From NCBI GenBank assembly GCA_003565625.1, contig PXBD01000043.1, positions 1-64,000 on the forward strand: DNA of 64,000 nucleotides, given 5' to 3'. Positions 34,790 through 46,248 of this stretch are shown piece by piece. The stretch's first letter is position 1; every line of letters starts with the position of its first letter. The notes beneath the pieces were generated by a model, which saw only the letters and a program-made list of their open reading frames with translations, ran no database searches and was not told the DNA's origin. Origin of the DNA: Gammaproteobacteria bacterium (lineage in GTDB: Bacteria; Pseudomonadota; Gammaproteobacteria; Xanthomonadales; Wenzhouxiangellaceae). The translations under genes were made by a program, and so were the position numbers.

Positions 34790-36087
34790 TCCCGACCGAA
34801 ACGCCGCGCTCAGTCTCGAACCGCACGCTGCTGCTGCATCCGGTTCTCTCGGCCAGTGACGACGATGACTGGCGCGAGGAGTTTCGCCGGCTGGCTGAAG
34901 CCGCCGGCCTTGAAGTGGTAGCCGAACTGGATGCGCCGCGTGATCGGCCGGATCCGAAATTCTTTGTCGGCGCAGGCAAGGTAGCCGAGACCGCGCAGTG
35001 GGTGGAAGGCGAGGACGTGGGGCTGGTTCTGGTCAACGGCCGCCTGAGCCCGATTCAGGAGCGGAACCTGGCCCGCGAACTGCGCTGTAACGTGCTCGAT
35101 CGCACGACCCTGATTCTGGATATCTTTGCCCAGCGGGCCCGGTCACACGAAGGCAAGCTGCAGGTCGAACTGGCCCAGCTCAAGCACCTCTCGACCCGTC
35201 TGGTGCGCGGTTGGACCCACCTGGAGCGCCAGCGTGGCGGCATTGGCCTGCGCGGCCCGGGCGAGACCCAGCTTGAAACCGACCGCCGCCTGCTGGGGGA
35301 TCGCATTCGCCAACTCAGCGAGCGGCTCGGGCGGGTGGAGCAACGACGGGAGCAGGGCCGCCGAGCCCGGCGGCGCGGCGAAATTCCGCTGGTCGCTCTG
35401 GTCGGCTATACCAATGCCGGCAAGTCCACCCTGTTCAACCGCCTCACCGAAGCCTCGGTGATGGCCCGTGATCAACTGTTTGCGACCCTCGATCCCACCG
35501 TGCGCCGGATCGAAACGCTACCCGGCTCGCCGGTATTGCTCAGCGACACGGTAGGCTTCATCCGGGATCTGCCGCACGAACTGATCGCCGCGTTTCGCGC
35601 GACCCTGGAAGAAACCCTGGGCGCAAGCCTGGTGATTCATGTGATCGATGCCTCGGATCCCGATCGCGGACGCCACATGGCGGTGGTCGACGAGGTCCTT
35701 GCAGAGATCGGCGCGGCCGAGCTGCCGGTGCTCAAGATCTACAACAAGGTCGACCAGGCCGGGCACGCGGCCGGCGTGGAACGCAATGCCGATGGGCAGG
35801 TCGAATCAGTCTGGGTTTCAGCCAAAACCGGCGAGGGCCTGGATGCGCTGGGCGCAGCCCTGCTGGAGCGCGTCAGCGAAGGTCGAATCCGGCGTGAAAT
35901 TCACCTGCCGCCGCAGGGTCAGCGGTTACGATCCAGGTTGTTCGACCTCGGCGGCGTCTGCTCGGAGCAGGTCGAGGACGACGGCAGCATGCGCATTCAG
36001 GTTGACCTGGCGGTGCGTGATGCGCGCCAGCTCATGCGCCTGGGTGGCATCGACGGCCAACTCGCTGAGCAGCTGCTGTTACACTAG
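34786..36087 (+). CDS. hflX: ribosome-associated GTPase HflX (start codon non-canonical or N-terminus shortened)
   Basis: An OBG-HflX GTPase that splits stalled ribosomes. The G1 motif is '[11 protein letters not shown]', G3 '[10 protein letters not shown]' and G4 'NKVD'. The N-terminal HflX domain has '[21 protein letters not shown]' and '[13 protein letters not shown]'. The track starts at GTG 34915, but the same frame is open back into hfq and encodes '[10 protein letters not shown]' and '[16 protein letters not shown]', a normal HflX N-terminus. No ATG, GTG or TTG exists in that stretch. A CTG (34786) or ATC (34789) overlapping the hfq stop, with AGGAGG about ten bases upstream, would restore a 433-residue protein of usual length. 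Confidence 0.9.
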   Translation: MIPTETPRSVSNRTLLLHPVLSASDDDDWREEFRRLAEAAGLEVVAELDAPRDRPDPKFFVGAGKVAETAQWVEGEDVGLVLVNGRLSPIQERNLARELRCNVLDRTTLILDIFAQRARSHEGKLQVELAQLKHLSTRLVRGWTHLERQRGGIGLRGPGETQLETDRRLLGDRIRQLSERLGRVEQRREQGRRARRRGEIPLVALVGYTNAGKSTLFNRLTEASVMARDQLFATLDPTVRRIETLPGSPVLLSDTVGFIRDLPHELIAAFRATLEETLGASLVIHVIDASDPDRGRHMAVVDEVLAEIGAAELPVLKIYNKVDQAGHAAGVERNADGQVESVWVSAKTGEGLDALGAALLERVSEGRIRREIHLPPQGQRLRSRLFDLGGVCSEQVEDDGSMRIQVDLAVRDARQLMRLGGIDGQLAEQLLLH

Positions 36088-36106
36088 CGGGCTTGCCCGA
36101 TTTTTT
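36088..36106 (+). terminator. weak hairpin with T-run after hflX
   Basis: CGGG-CTTG-CCCG followed by A and six T residues begins one base after the hflX stop. The stem is only four base pairs, but CUUG is a stable tetraloop. It may attenuate transcription between hflX and hflK rather than end it. Confidence 0.35.
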
Positions 36107-36135
36107 ACCATTTACTGTAGGACACGGAGAAATCA

Positions 36136-37302
36136 ATGCCCTGGAATGAACCCGGCCGCGGAAGCGGCGGCGGTGGCGGTGATCGCGATCCCTGGAAAGG
36201 GGGCAATGGTCAGCAGCCACCGGATCTGGACGAGGTGTTTGCCAACGTCCAGCGTCGCCTGAAGAAGATCATGGGCGGTGGCGGAGAATCCGGCAGCGGC
36301 GGCAGCAAGGGCGGCAGCAGCGGCGGTCCGTCCCTGGGCGGCATCGGCTTGCTGATCTCTCTGCTGGCGGTGATCTGGATTGTCTGGAACTCGGTTCATA
36401 TCGTTGATGAGTCCGAGCGCGGCGTGGTGTTGCGGTTCGGCGAATACGTTCGTACCCTCAACCCCGGCCTGAATTTCACCCTGCCGGCACCAATCGAGGT
36501 GCTCGAAAAGGTCAACGTGAGCAACGTGCGCTCGCTGGAAAGCACCAGCCGGATGCTGACCGGGGATGAAAATCTCATTGACCTGGCTTTTGCCGTCCAA
36601 TACCGCGTGGTTGATCCGGAGAAATTCCTGTTCAACGTGCAGGTGCCGGAGGATTCGCTCGGGCAAGCTGCCGACAGCGCCATGCGCGAGATCGTCGGTA
36701 CCAACAATATGGATTTCATCCTGGAAATCGGCCGTGGCCAGATCGCGCTCGACACCCAGGCCCTGCTGGTCGACGTGCTTGCCCGGTACGACTCCGGTTT
36801 GGAGATCACTTCGTTCAACCTGCAGGAAGTGCGTCCGCCCGCGCAGGTTCGCTCGGCCTTCGATGACGTCGTCCGAGCGCGCGAAGACCAGATCCGCTTT
36901 GCCAACGAAGCCCAGGCCTACGCCAACCAGGAAGTCCCGGAGGCGCGCGGTCGCGCCGCGCGGGTGCTCGAGGAAGCCCAGGCCTATCGGGAGTCGATCA
37001 TTGCCCAGGCCACCGGTGAAGCGGACCGCTTCGTCGCCGTGCTGGATCAGTATTTGTTGGCCCCGCAGGTAACCCGGGAGCGGCTCTACCTGGAAACGCT
37101 GGAGAAGGTCTACGGCCGTTCGGCCAAGATCCTGCTCGACGTGGATTCGTCCAACAACATGTTCTACCTGCCGCTGGATACCTTGCGCGGCGCCGGCACC
37201 CGTGGCGCACCGCCACCGCCGGCACCACTGATGTCGCCGTCCGAGCAGCAACGGGTCACCCAGACCGACCCGCGCGCTCGCACCGGCCGGGGAGTACGCT
37301 GA
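36136..37302 (+). CDS. hflK: FtsH protease modulator HflK
   Basis: A 388-residue SPFH/prohibitin-like membrane protein that pairs with HflC around FtsH. The N-terminus is Gly-rich ('GRGSGGGGGDRDPW' and a second Gly/Ser tract), as in other HflKs, followed by one membrane helix ('IGLLISLLAVIWIVWNSV'). The SPFH domain begins with 'VDESERGVVLRFGEY'. CGGAG precedes the ATG. hflC follows one base after the stop. Confidence 0.97.
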   Translation: MPWNEPGRGSGGGGGDRDPWKGGNGQQPPDLDEVFANVQRRLKKIMGGGGESGSGGSKGGSSGGPSLGGIGLLISLLAVIWIVWNSVHIVDESERGVVLRFGEYVRTLNPGLNFTLPAPIEVLEKVNVSNVRSLESTSRMLTGDENLIDLAFAVQYRVVDPEKFLFNVQVPEDSLGQAADSAMREIVGTNNMDFILEIGRGQIALDTQALLVDVLARYDSGLEITSFNLQEVRPPAQVRSAFDDVVRAREDQIRFANEAQAYANQEVPEARGRAARVLEEAQAYRESIIAQATGEADRFVAVLDQYLLAPQVTRERLYLETLEKVYGRSAKILLDVDSSNNMFYLPLDTLRGAGTRGAPPPPAPLMSPSEQQRVTQTDPRARTGRGVR

Positions 37303-37303
37303 T

Positions 37304-38167
37304 ATGAAGATCTTTCTGCCTGTCATCCTGATTGCCGGCCTGTTCATCGGCCTCAACAGCATCTTCGTGGTCACCGAGACCGAGCATGCCATCAAGTTCC
37401 GCCTCGGCGAAGTGGTTCGTTCGGACTACGATCCGGGGCTCCACTTCAAGGTGCCGTTCATCAACAACGTGCGCAAGCTCGAGCGTCGGATCATCACCCT
37501 GGACATGCGTCCGGAGCAGATGAACACCGCTGAGCAGAAGTTTGTTGAGGTCGACTACTACGTCAAGTGGCGGATCGTCAATCCGCGCGACTTCTACATC
37601 GCCACGCAGGGCGGTGACATGATGTTCACCCGCTCCCGCCTGGCCCAGCTGATCCGTAACGACCTGCGCGATGAGTTTGCCCGCCGCACGCTCAGCGAGG
37701 TGGTCTCCGAGCAGCGTCGCGAGATGATGGAGGAGCTGGTCGACCGGGCTGACCGCCGTTTCCAGGACTTCGGCATCGACGTCATTGACGTGCGCATCAA
37801 GAAGATCGAGCTGACCGAGGAAGTACTGAATTCGGTGTTTGAGCGGATGGAAACCCAGCGCCGCGAGTTTGCCAACGAGCTGCGCTCGCTGGGCCGGGAA
37901 CGTGCCGAGCGGATTCGCGCCGATGCCGACCGCCAGGTCCGGGTCCTGCTCGCCGATGCCGAGCGCGATGCCCAGCGACTGCGTGGTGAAGGCGACAGCC
38001 AGGCAATCCGGATTTACGCCGAGGCGTTTGATCGTGACCGCGAGTTCTTCTCGTTCTGGCGCAGCCTGCAGGCCTATGACACCGCCTTCGGAACCGAGAA
38101 TGACATCATGCTGATGGATACCCGCTCGGAGTTCTTCCGTTATTTCGACCAGCAGCGGGTCGACTGA
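37304..38167 (+). CDS. hflC: FtsH protease modulator HflC
   Basis: A 287-residue SPFH protein with one N-terminal membrane helix ('FLPVILIAGLFIGLNSIFVV') and a periplasmic prohibitin domain ('VTETEHAIKFRLGEV'). A long helical region contains 'ERAERIRADADRQVRVLLADAERDA'-like repeats split by Arg residues. It forms the large cage with HflK that limits FtsH access. purA follows after 12 bases, as in many gammaproteobacteria. Confidence 0.97.
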   Translation: MKIFLPVILIAGLFIGLNSIFVVTETEHAIKFRLGEVVRSDYDPGLHFKVPFINNVRKLERRIITLDMRPEQMNTAEQKFVEVDYYVKWRIVNPRDFYIATQGGDMMFTRSRLAQLIRNDLRDEFARRTLSEVVSEQRREMMEELVDRADRRFQDFGIDVIDVRIKKIELTEEVLNSVFERMETQRREFANELRSLGRERAERIRADADRQVRVLLADAERDAQRLRGEGDSQAIRIYAEAFDRDREFFSFWRSLQAYDTAFGTENDIMLMDTRSEFFRYFDQQRVD

Positions 38168-40796
<2,629 letters not shown>

Positions 40797-40800
40797 GGCG

Positions 40801-41874
40801 GTGACCGGACGAATCCATAATTTTTCCGCCGGCCCGGCGGCCCTGGCCGAGCCGGTGCGCGAACGCCTGGCCGCCGAACTGGCCCCGCGCGCCGACGGGC
40901 GGCCGTCGGTGGCCGAGATCAGCCATCGCGGCAAGGCCTTTCTGGCCTTGGCCGAGGAACTGGAGCAGCGCCTGCGCGACCTGATGGGGGTCGGTTCCGA
41001 GCACGCCGTGCTGCTGCTGCCGGGAGGTGCGAACCTGCAGTTTGCCTGGCTGCCGATGAACCTGGCGGCCGGGCGCACGCCGGCCTACCTGATCAGCGGT
41101 CACTGGGGGCGGAAGGCGCTGGCCGAGGCGCGCCGGATCGGTCCAGCCGAGGTGGCCGGCAGCAGCGAGGCGGAAGGTTTCGTCGATTTGCCGGAACTCG
41201 GCCACCTGCCGGCCGATTGTGCCTACCTGCACTACACCGGCAACGAGACCATTCACGGGCTGCAGTTCGAGCGTCCACCGGCGCTGGCCGTGCCCCTGGC
41301 CGCGGATCTTTCCTCGGAATTTCTGTCGCGACCCTACCCGTATGCCGATCTGGGCCTGGCCTATGCCGGCGCCCAGAAAAACCTGGGCATTGCCGGCCTG
41401 ACCGTCGTGCTGATTCGACGCGATCTACTGGAGCGCATTCCCGATCGGCTGCCGCGCTTTCTGGACTACCGCACCTGGGTCGACAGCAACTCGCTCTACA
41501 ACACTCCGGCCACGATTGCCTGGTACGCCGCCCTGGAAACACTGCGCTGGATCGAGGATTGTGGTGGCCTGGAGGGCATGGCCGAGCGCAACCGGGCCAA
41601 GGCGGCGCGGCTGTATGCGGCGATCGACGGCAGTGACTTTTATCGCAACCCGGTGGCCGAGGCGGCGCGTTCGGTCATGAACGTGCCGTTCTGGACCGCG
41701 CTCGAGGACCAGGTGGCGCTCTTCGTGGCCGAAGCCGAGGCGGCCGGTCTGCCGGGCCTGAAAGGGCATCGCGCGCTTGGGGGGCTGCGGGCCAGCCTGT
41801 ACAATGCCCTGAACATGGACGCAGTCGAGGCTTTGGTGGATTTCATGGGTGATTTCGAGCGCCGGCATGGCTGA
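40801..41874 (+). CDS. serC: phosphoserine aminotransferase
   Basis: A PLP enzyme of 357 residues converting 3-phosphohydroxypyruvate to phosphoserine, also used in PLP synthesis. 'HNFSAGPAALAEPV' at the start, 'VLLLPGGANLQFAWLPMNL', the PLP lysine in 'YAGAQKNLGIAG' and 'NTPATIAWYA' are family motifs. The start is taken as GTG four bases after the serS stop; the track ORF starts inside serS. pheA begins seven bases before its end. Confidence 0.96.
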   Translation: MTGRIHNFSAGPAALAEPVRERLAAELAPRADGRPSVAEISHRGKAFLALAEELEQRLRDLMGVGSEHAVLLLPGGANLQFAWLPMNLAAGRTPAYLISGHWGRKALAEARRIGPAEVAGSSEAEGFVDLPELGHLPADCAYLHYTGNETIHGLQFERPPALAVPLAADLSSEFLSRPYPYADLGLAYAGAQKNLGIAGLTVVLIRRDLLERIPDRLPRFLDYRTWVDSNSLYNTPATIAWYAALETLRWIEDCGGLEGMAERNRAKAARLYAAIDGSDFYRNPVAEAARSVMNVPFWTALEDQVALFVAEAEAAGLPGLKGHRALGGLRASLYNALNMDAVEALVDFMGDFERRHG

Positions 41875-43000
41875 AAGCGCGCTGAATCTCGATGCCGTTC
41901 GGGCGCGGATCGATGCCCTGGATGAGCAGATTCAGCAGCTGATCGGCGAACGGGCCGATTTGGCCCAGGAAGTGCGCCGGGTCAAGGGCGACCTGGCCGG
42001 TCCGGCCGCGTACTACCGGCCCGATCGCGAAGCCCAGGTGTTGCGCAGGGTCATCGAGCGCAACCACGGCCCCTTGAGCGACACCGTCATGCTGCGCCTT
42101 TTTCGCGAGATCATGTCGGCCTGCCTGGCCGCGCAGGAGCCGCTGCGGGTGGCCTATCTGGGTCCCGAAGGTACGTTCACCCAGCAGGCGGTCTACCGCC
42201 AGTTCGGACACTCGGTCAACGCCATTGCCCAGGCCAGCATCGAGGATGTGTTTCTGCAGGTCCAGGCCGGGGAGGTCGATTTCGGCGTGGTCCCGGTGGA
42301 GAATTCCTCGCAGGGCATCGTCTCGCACACCCTGGACATGTTTTTGCACTCCGAGATCAAGATTACCGCCGAGGTCGAGCTGCGGATTCACCAGCATCTG
42401 CTCACGCGCGCACGTCGGCTGGAGGAGATCGATCGGGTCTATGCCCACAGCCAGTCGCTGTCGCAGTGCAAGCACTGGCTTGCGGCCCACCTGCCCGCGG
42501 CCGAGCTGATTGCCTTGTCCAGCAACGCCGAGGCGGCCCGCCGGGTGCGCACCCAGCCCGATGCAGCCGCGATTGCCGGCCGCCATGCCGCCGAGGTCTA
42601 TGGCCTGCCGGTGTTGTTTGGCAATATCGAGGACCATGTCGACAACACTACCCGGTTCCTGGTCTTGGGCAGCGACCTGCTGCCGGCCTCGGGAGATGAC
42701 AAGACCACGCTGCTGGTGGCCGGCACCGACGGTCCCGGCGCCCTGTTCCGGTTGCTCGAGCCGCTGGCCCGCCACGGGGTCAACATGAAGCGGATCGAAT
42801 CGCGGCCGTCCCGGCAGGGGCGCTGGGACTACGTGTTCTTCATTGATGTCGAAGGCCACGTCGAGCAGGCCGCAGTGGCGGCGGCGCTGGCTGAACTGGA
42901 GAGCGAGGCGCGCATGATCAAGATACTCGGCAGCTACCCGCGCGCCGTTGTCGGCCGGCTGCCGGATCCCGATGCTGCCCGGACGGCTCCGGCGCCATGA
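41867..43000 (+). CDS. pheA: chorismate mutase/prephenate dehydratase (P-protein)
   Basis: A 377-residue bifunctional enzyme making phenylpyruvate. An AroQ chorismate mutase (about 1-95; 'LDAVRARIDALDEQIQQLI') is followed by a prephenate dehydratase domain (about 95-280; 'YLGPEGTFTQQA', 'VVPVENSSQGIVSHTLD', 'TTRFLVLG') and an ACT domain for phenylalanine feedback ('GPGALFRLLEPLARHGVNM', 'ESRPSR'). I prefer the ATG of 'MAESALN'; the track starts six codons earlier at GTG. hisC overlaps its stop as ATGA. Confidence 0.97.
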   Translation: MAESALNLDAVRARIDALDEQIQQLIGERADLAQEVRRVKGDLAGPAAYYRPDREAQVLRRVIERNHGPLSDTVMLRLFREIMSACLAAQEPLRVAYLGPEGTFTQQAVYRQFGHSVNAIAQASIEDVFLQVQAGEVDFGVVPVENSSQGIVSHTLDMFLHSEIKITAEVELRIHQHLLTRARRLEEIDRVYAHSQSLSQCKHWLAAHLPAAELIALSSNAEAARRVRTQPDAAAIAGRHAAEVYGLPVLFGNIEDHVDNTTRFLVLGSDLLPASGDDKTTLLVAGTDGPGALFRLLEPLARHGVNMKRIESRPSRQGRWDYVFFIDVEGHVEQAAVAAALAELESEARMIKILGSYPRAVVGRLPDPDAARTAPAP

Positions 43001-44124
43001 GAGCACGGGATTTCACCGATCTGGCGGTGCCTGGAGTGCGTGGCTTGACGCCCTATACTCCGGGCAAGCCGATGGCCGAGCTCGAGCGCGAATACGGCGT
43101 GCGCGACTCGATCAAGCTGGCGTCAAACGAAAACCCGCTGGGGGCAAGTCCTTTGGCGCTGGAGGCGGCCAGACGCAGCCTGGCCGAGGTGGGTCTGTAC
43201 CCCGATGGCAACGGTTTTGAGCTCAAAGCCGCGCTGGCCGCGCGACATGACGTGACCCCGGACTGCATCACCCTGGGCAATGGTTCCAACGAGGTCCTGG
43301 TGTTCCTGGCCCAGGCGTTTCTCCAGCCTGGCCTGGAGGCCGTTTTTTCGCAGTATGCCTTCGCCGTGTACCCGATTGTCTGTCAGATGGTCGGAGCTCA
43401 GGCGCGGGTGGCTCCGGCCTTGTCGCCCGACCATCCCATGCCGCTGGGTCACGACTTGCGCGCCTTGTACCAGGCGGTCGGGCCCGAGACCCGGATGGTG
43501 TTTGTGGCCAATCCGAACAACCCGACCGGTACCTGGCTTGACGGGCACCGGCTCAAGGATTTCGTGGCCTCGCTGCCGCCGCAGGTCATCTGCGTGATCG
43601 ACGAGGCCTACACCGAGTACGCCGATTCCGACCGCCTCGGTGATGCCTCGACATGGTTGGCCGAGCTGCCCAACCTGGTCGTCACCCGAACGTTTTCCAA
43701 GGCCTACGGCCTGGCCGGTCTGCGGGTGGGTTACGCGCTCAGCAACCCGGGCGTGGCTGATTTGCTCAACCGCGTGCGCCCGCCCTTCAACGTCAGCGTT
43801 CCGGCGCTGGCGGCGGCGCGGGCGGCACTGGATGATCATGCTTTCATCGAGCGCAGTCGCGCGGTCAACCGGGCGGGTCTGGCTCAGCTGACCGAGGGCT
43901 GCCGCGCGCTGGGTCTGGACGTGGTGCCTTCGGCGGGCAATTTTGTCCTGGTGGGGTTTGACGGCGCTAGCGCTGCCGTCCATGAAGCCCTGCTGCGCGC
44001 CGGCATCATCGTGCGCCCGGTGGCCAGTTATGGTCTGGAGCGTTTCCTGCGCATCACCGTCGGCACCGAGGCGCAGAACCGACGCCTGCTGGCCGGCCTG
44101 GCCGACGCCCTGGGCTTGTCATGA
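42997..44124 (+). CDS. hisC: histidinol-phosphate/aromatic aminotransferase
   Basis: A 375-residue class I/II PLP aminotransferase of the HisC family. 'LASNENPLGASP', 'NPNNPTGTWL', 'VIDEAYTEYA' and the PLP lysine in 'RTFSKAYGLAGLRVGYA' are present. Placed between pheA and aroA, with no other his gene nearby, it probably serves aromatic amino acid transamination as well as or instead of histidine synthesis. It overlaps pheA and aroA by ATGA at both ends. Confidence 0.94.
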   Translation: MRARDFTDLAVPGVRGLTPYTPGKPMAELEREYGVRDSIKLASNENPLGASPLALEAARRSLAEVGLYPDGNGFELKAALAARHDVTPDCITLGNGSNEVLVFLAQAFLQPGLEAVFSQYAFAVYPIVCQMVGAQARVAPALSPDHPMPLGHDLRALYQAVGPETRMVFVANPNNPTGTWLDGHRLKDFVASLPPQVICVIDEAYTEYADSDRLGDASTWLAELPNLVVTRTFSKAYGLAGLRVGYALSNPGVADLLNRVRPPFNVSVPALAAARAALDDHAFIERSRAVNRAGLAQLTEGCRALGLDVVPSAGNFVLVGFDGASAAVHEALLRAGIIVRPVASYGLERFLRITVGTEAQNRRLLAGLADALGLS

Positions 44125-45431
44125 AATTGCTGGTTACACCGGCGCGCAAGCCATTGACCGGTCGCTGTCAGCCGCCGGGTGACAAGTCGGTCTCGCATCG
44201 TCTGGCCATCCTCGGGGGCCTGGCTGCCGGACAGACGGTGATTACCGGCTATCTCGACAGCGCCGACACCCACGCCACCCTGGCCGCGATGGCTGCGCTG
44301 GGTGCATCGGTCGAGCACCACGATGGCGAAATTCGAATTGACGGTGGTCTCGGGCCGGTGGGCCGGGTCACTCTGGACCTGGGTAATTCGGGTACCGGGG
44401 TGCGCCTGCTGGCCGGTGCCCTGGCCGGGCGGCCGGAACTGTTTGGCAGCGAACTGACCCTGATCGGCGATGAGTCGCTGTCGCGCCGACCGATGGGACG
44501 GATCATCGAGCCGCTGGGCGCCATGGGCGCCGACCTGGAAGGACATGCCGGCTGCCTGCCGCTGCGCCTGCGCCCGAGCGCGCTGCAGGCCATCCGCTAC
44601 ACCCCGCCCGTGGCCAGCGCGCAGATCAAGTCCGCGGTCTTGTTGGCAGGTCTTGCCGCGCAAGGGGAAACCGTGCTGGTGGAACCGGGTCCCAGCCGCG
44701 ATCACACCGAGCGCCTTCTGCCCGCGTTTGGCGTGGAGCTGGAGCAACACGGAAATGAATTGCGTCTGCGCGGTGGCCAGAGGCTGCGCGCGGGGGGGTT
44801 TCACGTGCCCGGAGATCTCAGTTCGGCTGCCTTCATCCTGGCGGCCGGTTTGCTGGTGCCGGGCTCGGAGCTGACCGTGGACAACGTCGGCATCAACCCC
44901 AGTCGGGATGGCGTGCTGCGGATTCTGCAGGCCATGGGCGGCGACCTTGCCTGGCAGGCCGAGCGCAGTGTCGGTGCCGAGCCGGTGGGTTCGGCGCGGG
45001 TCCGGTCGGCGCGGCTTGCCGGCATCGAAATTCCGCCGGAGTGGGTGCCGCTGGCGATCGATGAGTTTCCGGTGGTCATGGCGCTGGCCGCGGTGGCGTC
45101 CGGCCAGACCCGGATTTCCGGGGCGGCCGAGCTCCGGGTCAAGGAGTCCGACCGGCTGGCCGTGATGTGCCGCCAGCTCGAGCGCCTCGGGGTGAAGGTG
45201 GAAGAAACCGAAGACGGGGCCTGCGTGCACGGCGGTGCAATCGCCGGTGGCGAGGTCGATTCGTGCGGCGATCACCGCATCGCCATGAGTCTGGCTGTGC
45301 TTGGGCTGGTGGCCGAGGCCCCGGTATTGATCGCCAATGCCGAATGGATCCGAACCAGCTTCCCGGGGTTCGTGGATGATTTGCGCGCCCTGGGCGCGGA
45401 GCTGGAATGGCAGGCCGAGGAGGACTCATGA
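44121..45431 (+). CDS. aroA: 5-enolpyruvylshikimate-3-phosphate synthase
   Basis: A 436-residue enzyme of the shikimate pathway adding enolpyruvyl to shikimate-3-phosphate. 'PGDKSVSHRLAILGGLA', 'LGNSGTGVRLLAGAL', 'ELRVKESDRLAVM' and 'DHRIAMSLAVLGL' are the conserved substrate-binding and catalytic segments. In pseudomonads it is often fused to or preceded by tyrA; here it follows hisC directly. cmk overlaps its stop as ATGA. Confidence 0.97.
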   Translation: MKLLVTPARKPLTGRCQPPGDKSVSHRLAILGGLAAGQTVITGYLDSADTHATLAAMAALGASVEHHDGEIRIDGGLGPVGRVTLDLGNSGTGVRLLAGALAGRPELFGSELTLIGDESLSRRPMGRIIEPLGAMGADLEGHAGCLPLRLRPSALQAIRYTPPVASAQIKSAVLLAGLAAQGETVLVEPGPSRDHTERLLPAFGVELEQHGNELRLRGGQRLRAGGFHVPGDLSSAAFILAAGLLVPGSELTVDNVGINPSRDGVLRILQAMGGDLAWQAERSVGAEPVGSARVRSARLAGIEIPPEWVPLAIDEFPVVMALAAVASGQTRISGAAELRVKESDRLAVMCRQLERLGVKVEETEDGACVHGGAIAGGEVDSCGDHRIAMSLAVLGLVAEAPVLIANAEWIRTSFPGFVDDLRALGAELEWQAEEDS

Positions 45432-46120
45432 CGAAGACCAGCCGCTGTCCGGTGCTGACGATCGACGGCCCTTCGGGTGCCGGCAAGGGTGCTGTTTCGG
45501 CACGCGTGGCCACAGCCCTGGGCTGGGGCGTGCTCGATTCGGGTGCGGTCTACCGCAGCGTGGCCCTGGCAGCATTGACCAACAAGACCGATCTGGCCGA
45601 TGAGACGGCCCTGACGGCGCTTTGCGCCGATCTGGATCTGGGTTTCGAGCCCGGCCCGGATGGCATTCAGGCCTGCCTGGGAGGGCGCCGGCTGGGGGAT
45701 GCCCTGCGCGCTGAAGAAGTCGGGGTTGCCAGTTCGCAGGTGGCCGCGCTGCCCGGCGTGCGCGCGGCCTTACTGGACCTGCAGCGCGCCTTTCGCGCAG
45801 TCCCCGGCCTGGTGGCAGACGGTCGTGACATGGGCACGGTGGTGTTTCCCGACGCCGAGGCCAAGGTTTTTCTTGACGCCAGCGTTGAGGAGAGGGCGCG
45901 GCGCCGATATCGGCAGTTGAAAGCCAACGGCGATGATGTTACATTTGACCGGCTGATCAGTGACCTTCAGGCTCGAGACCGGAGGGATCGCGAACGAACG
46001 GTTTCGCCCACTCTGCCGGCAGACGATGCCGTAGTGGTGGATTCGACCAGTCTGGGGCTGGAAGAAGTGGTGGAACGGGTTCTTGCGGTTGTGACCGAAC
46101 GGGTTTTCGACAGGTCGTAG
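45428..46120 (+). CDS. cmk: cytidylate kinase
   Basis: A 230-residue kinase phosphorylating CMP and dCMP. The P-loop is '[17 protein letters not shown]'; '[13 protein letters not shown]', '[15 protein letters not shown]' and '[13 protein letters not shown]' follow. The ATG of 'MTKTSR' overlaps the aroA stop; the track begins seven codons upstream. rpsA follows after 128 bases, the near-universal cmk-rpsA-ihfB order. Confidence 0.97.
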   Translation: MTKTSRCPVLTIDGPSGAGKGAVSARVATALGWGVLDSGAVYRSVALAALTNKTDLADETALTALCADLDLGFEPGPDGIQACLGGRRLGDALRAEEVGVASSQVAALPGVRAALLDLQRAFRAVPGLVADGRDMGTVVFPDAEAKVFLDASVEERARRRYRQLKANGDDVTFDRLISDLQARDRRDRERTVSPTLPADDAVVVDSTSLGLEEVVERVLAVVTERVFDRS

Positions 46121-46248
46121 ATTGGTATTTGGGTGGCTGGTTCGTCCGACGAATCGGCTTGATAAACGAGCGTAGTCGCCAGACTCCGCAGATGACGAGA
46201 CACTCGCGCTGGCTCCCGCGCAGGATCTTGCAGGATATTTCAAACGTA
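46121..46248 (+). other. cmk-rpsA intergenic leader
   Basis: A 128-base gap upstream of rpsA. It contains the palindrome TTCGTC-C-GACGAA at 46141-46153, and CAGGAT repeats close to the rpsA ATG instead of a strong AGGAGG. In E. coli the rpsA leader is structured and S1 autoregulates its own translation without a canonical binding site, so a similar role is plausible. No clear promoter pair was found. Confidence 0.35.
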
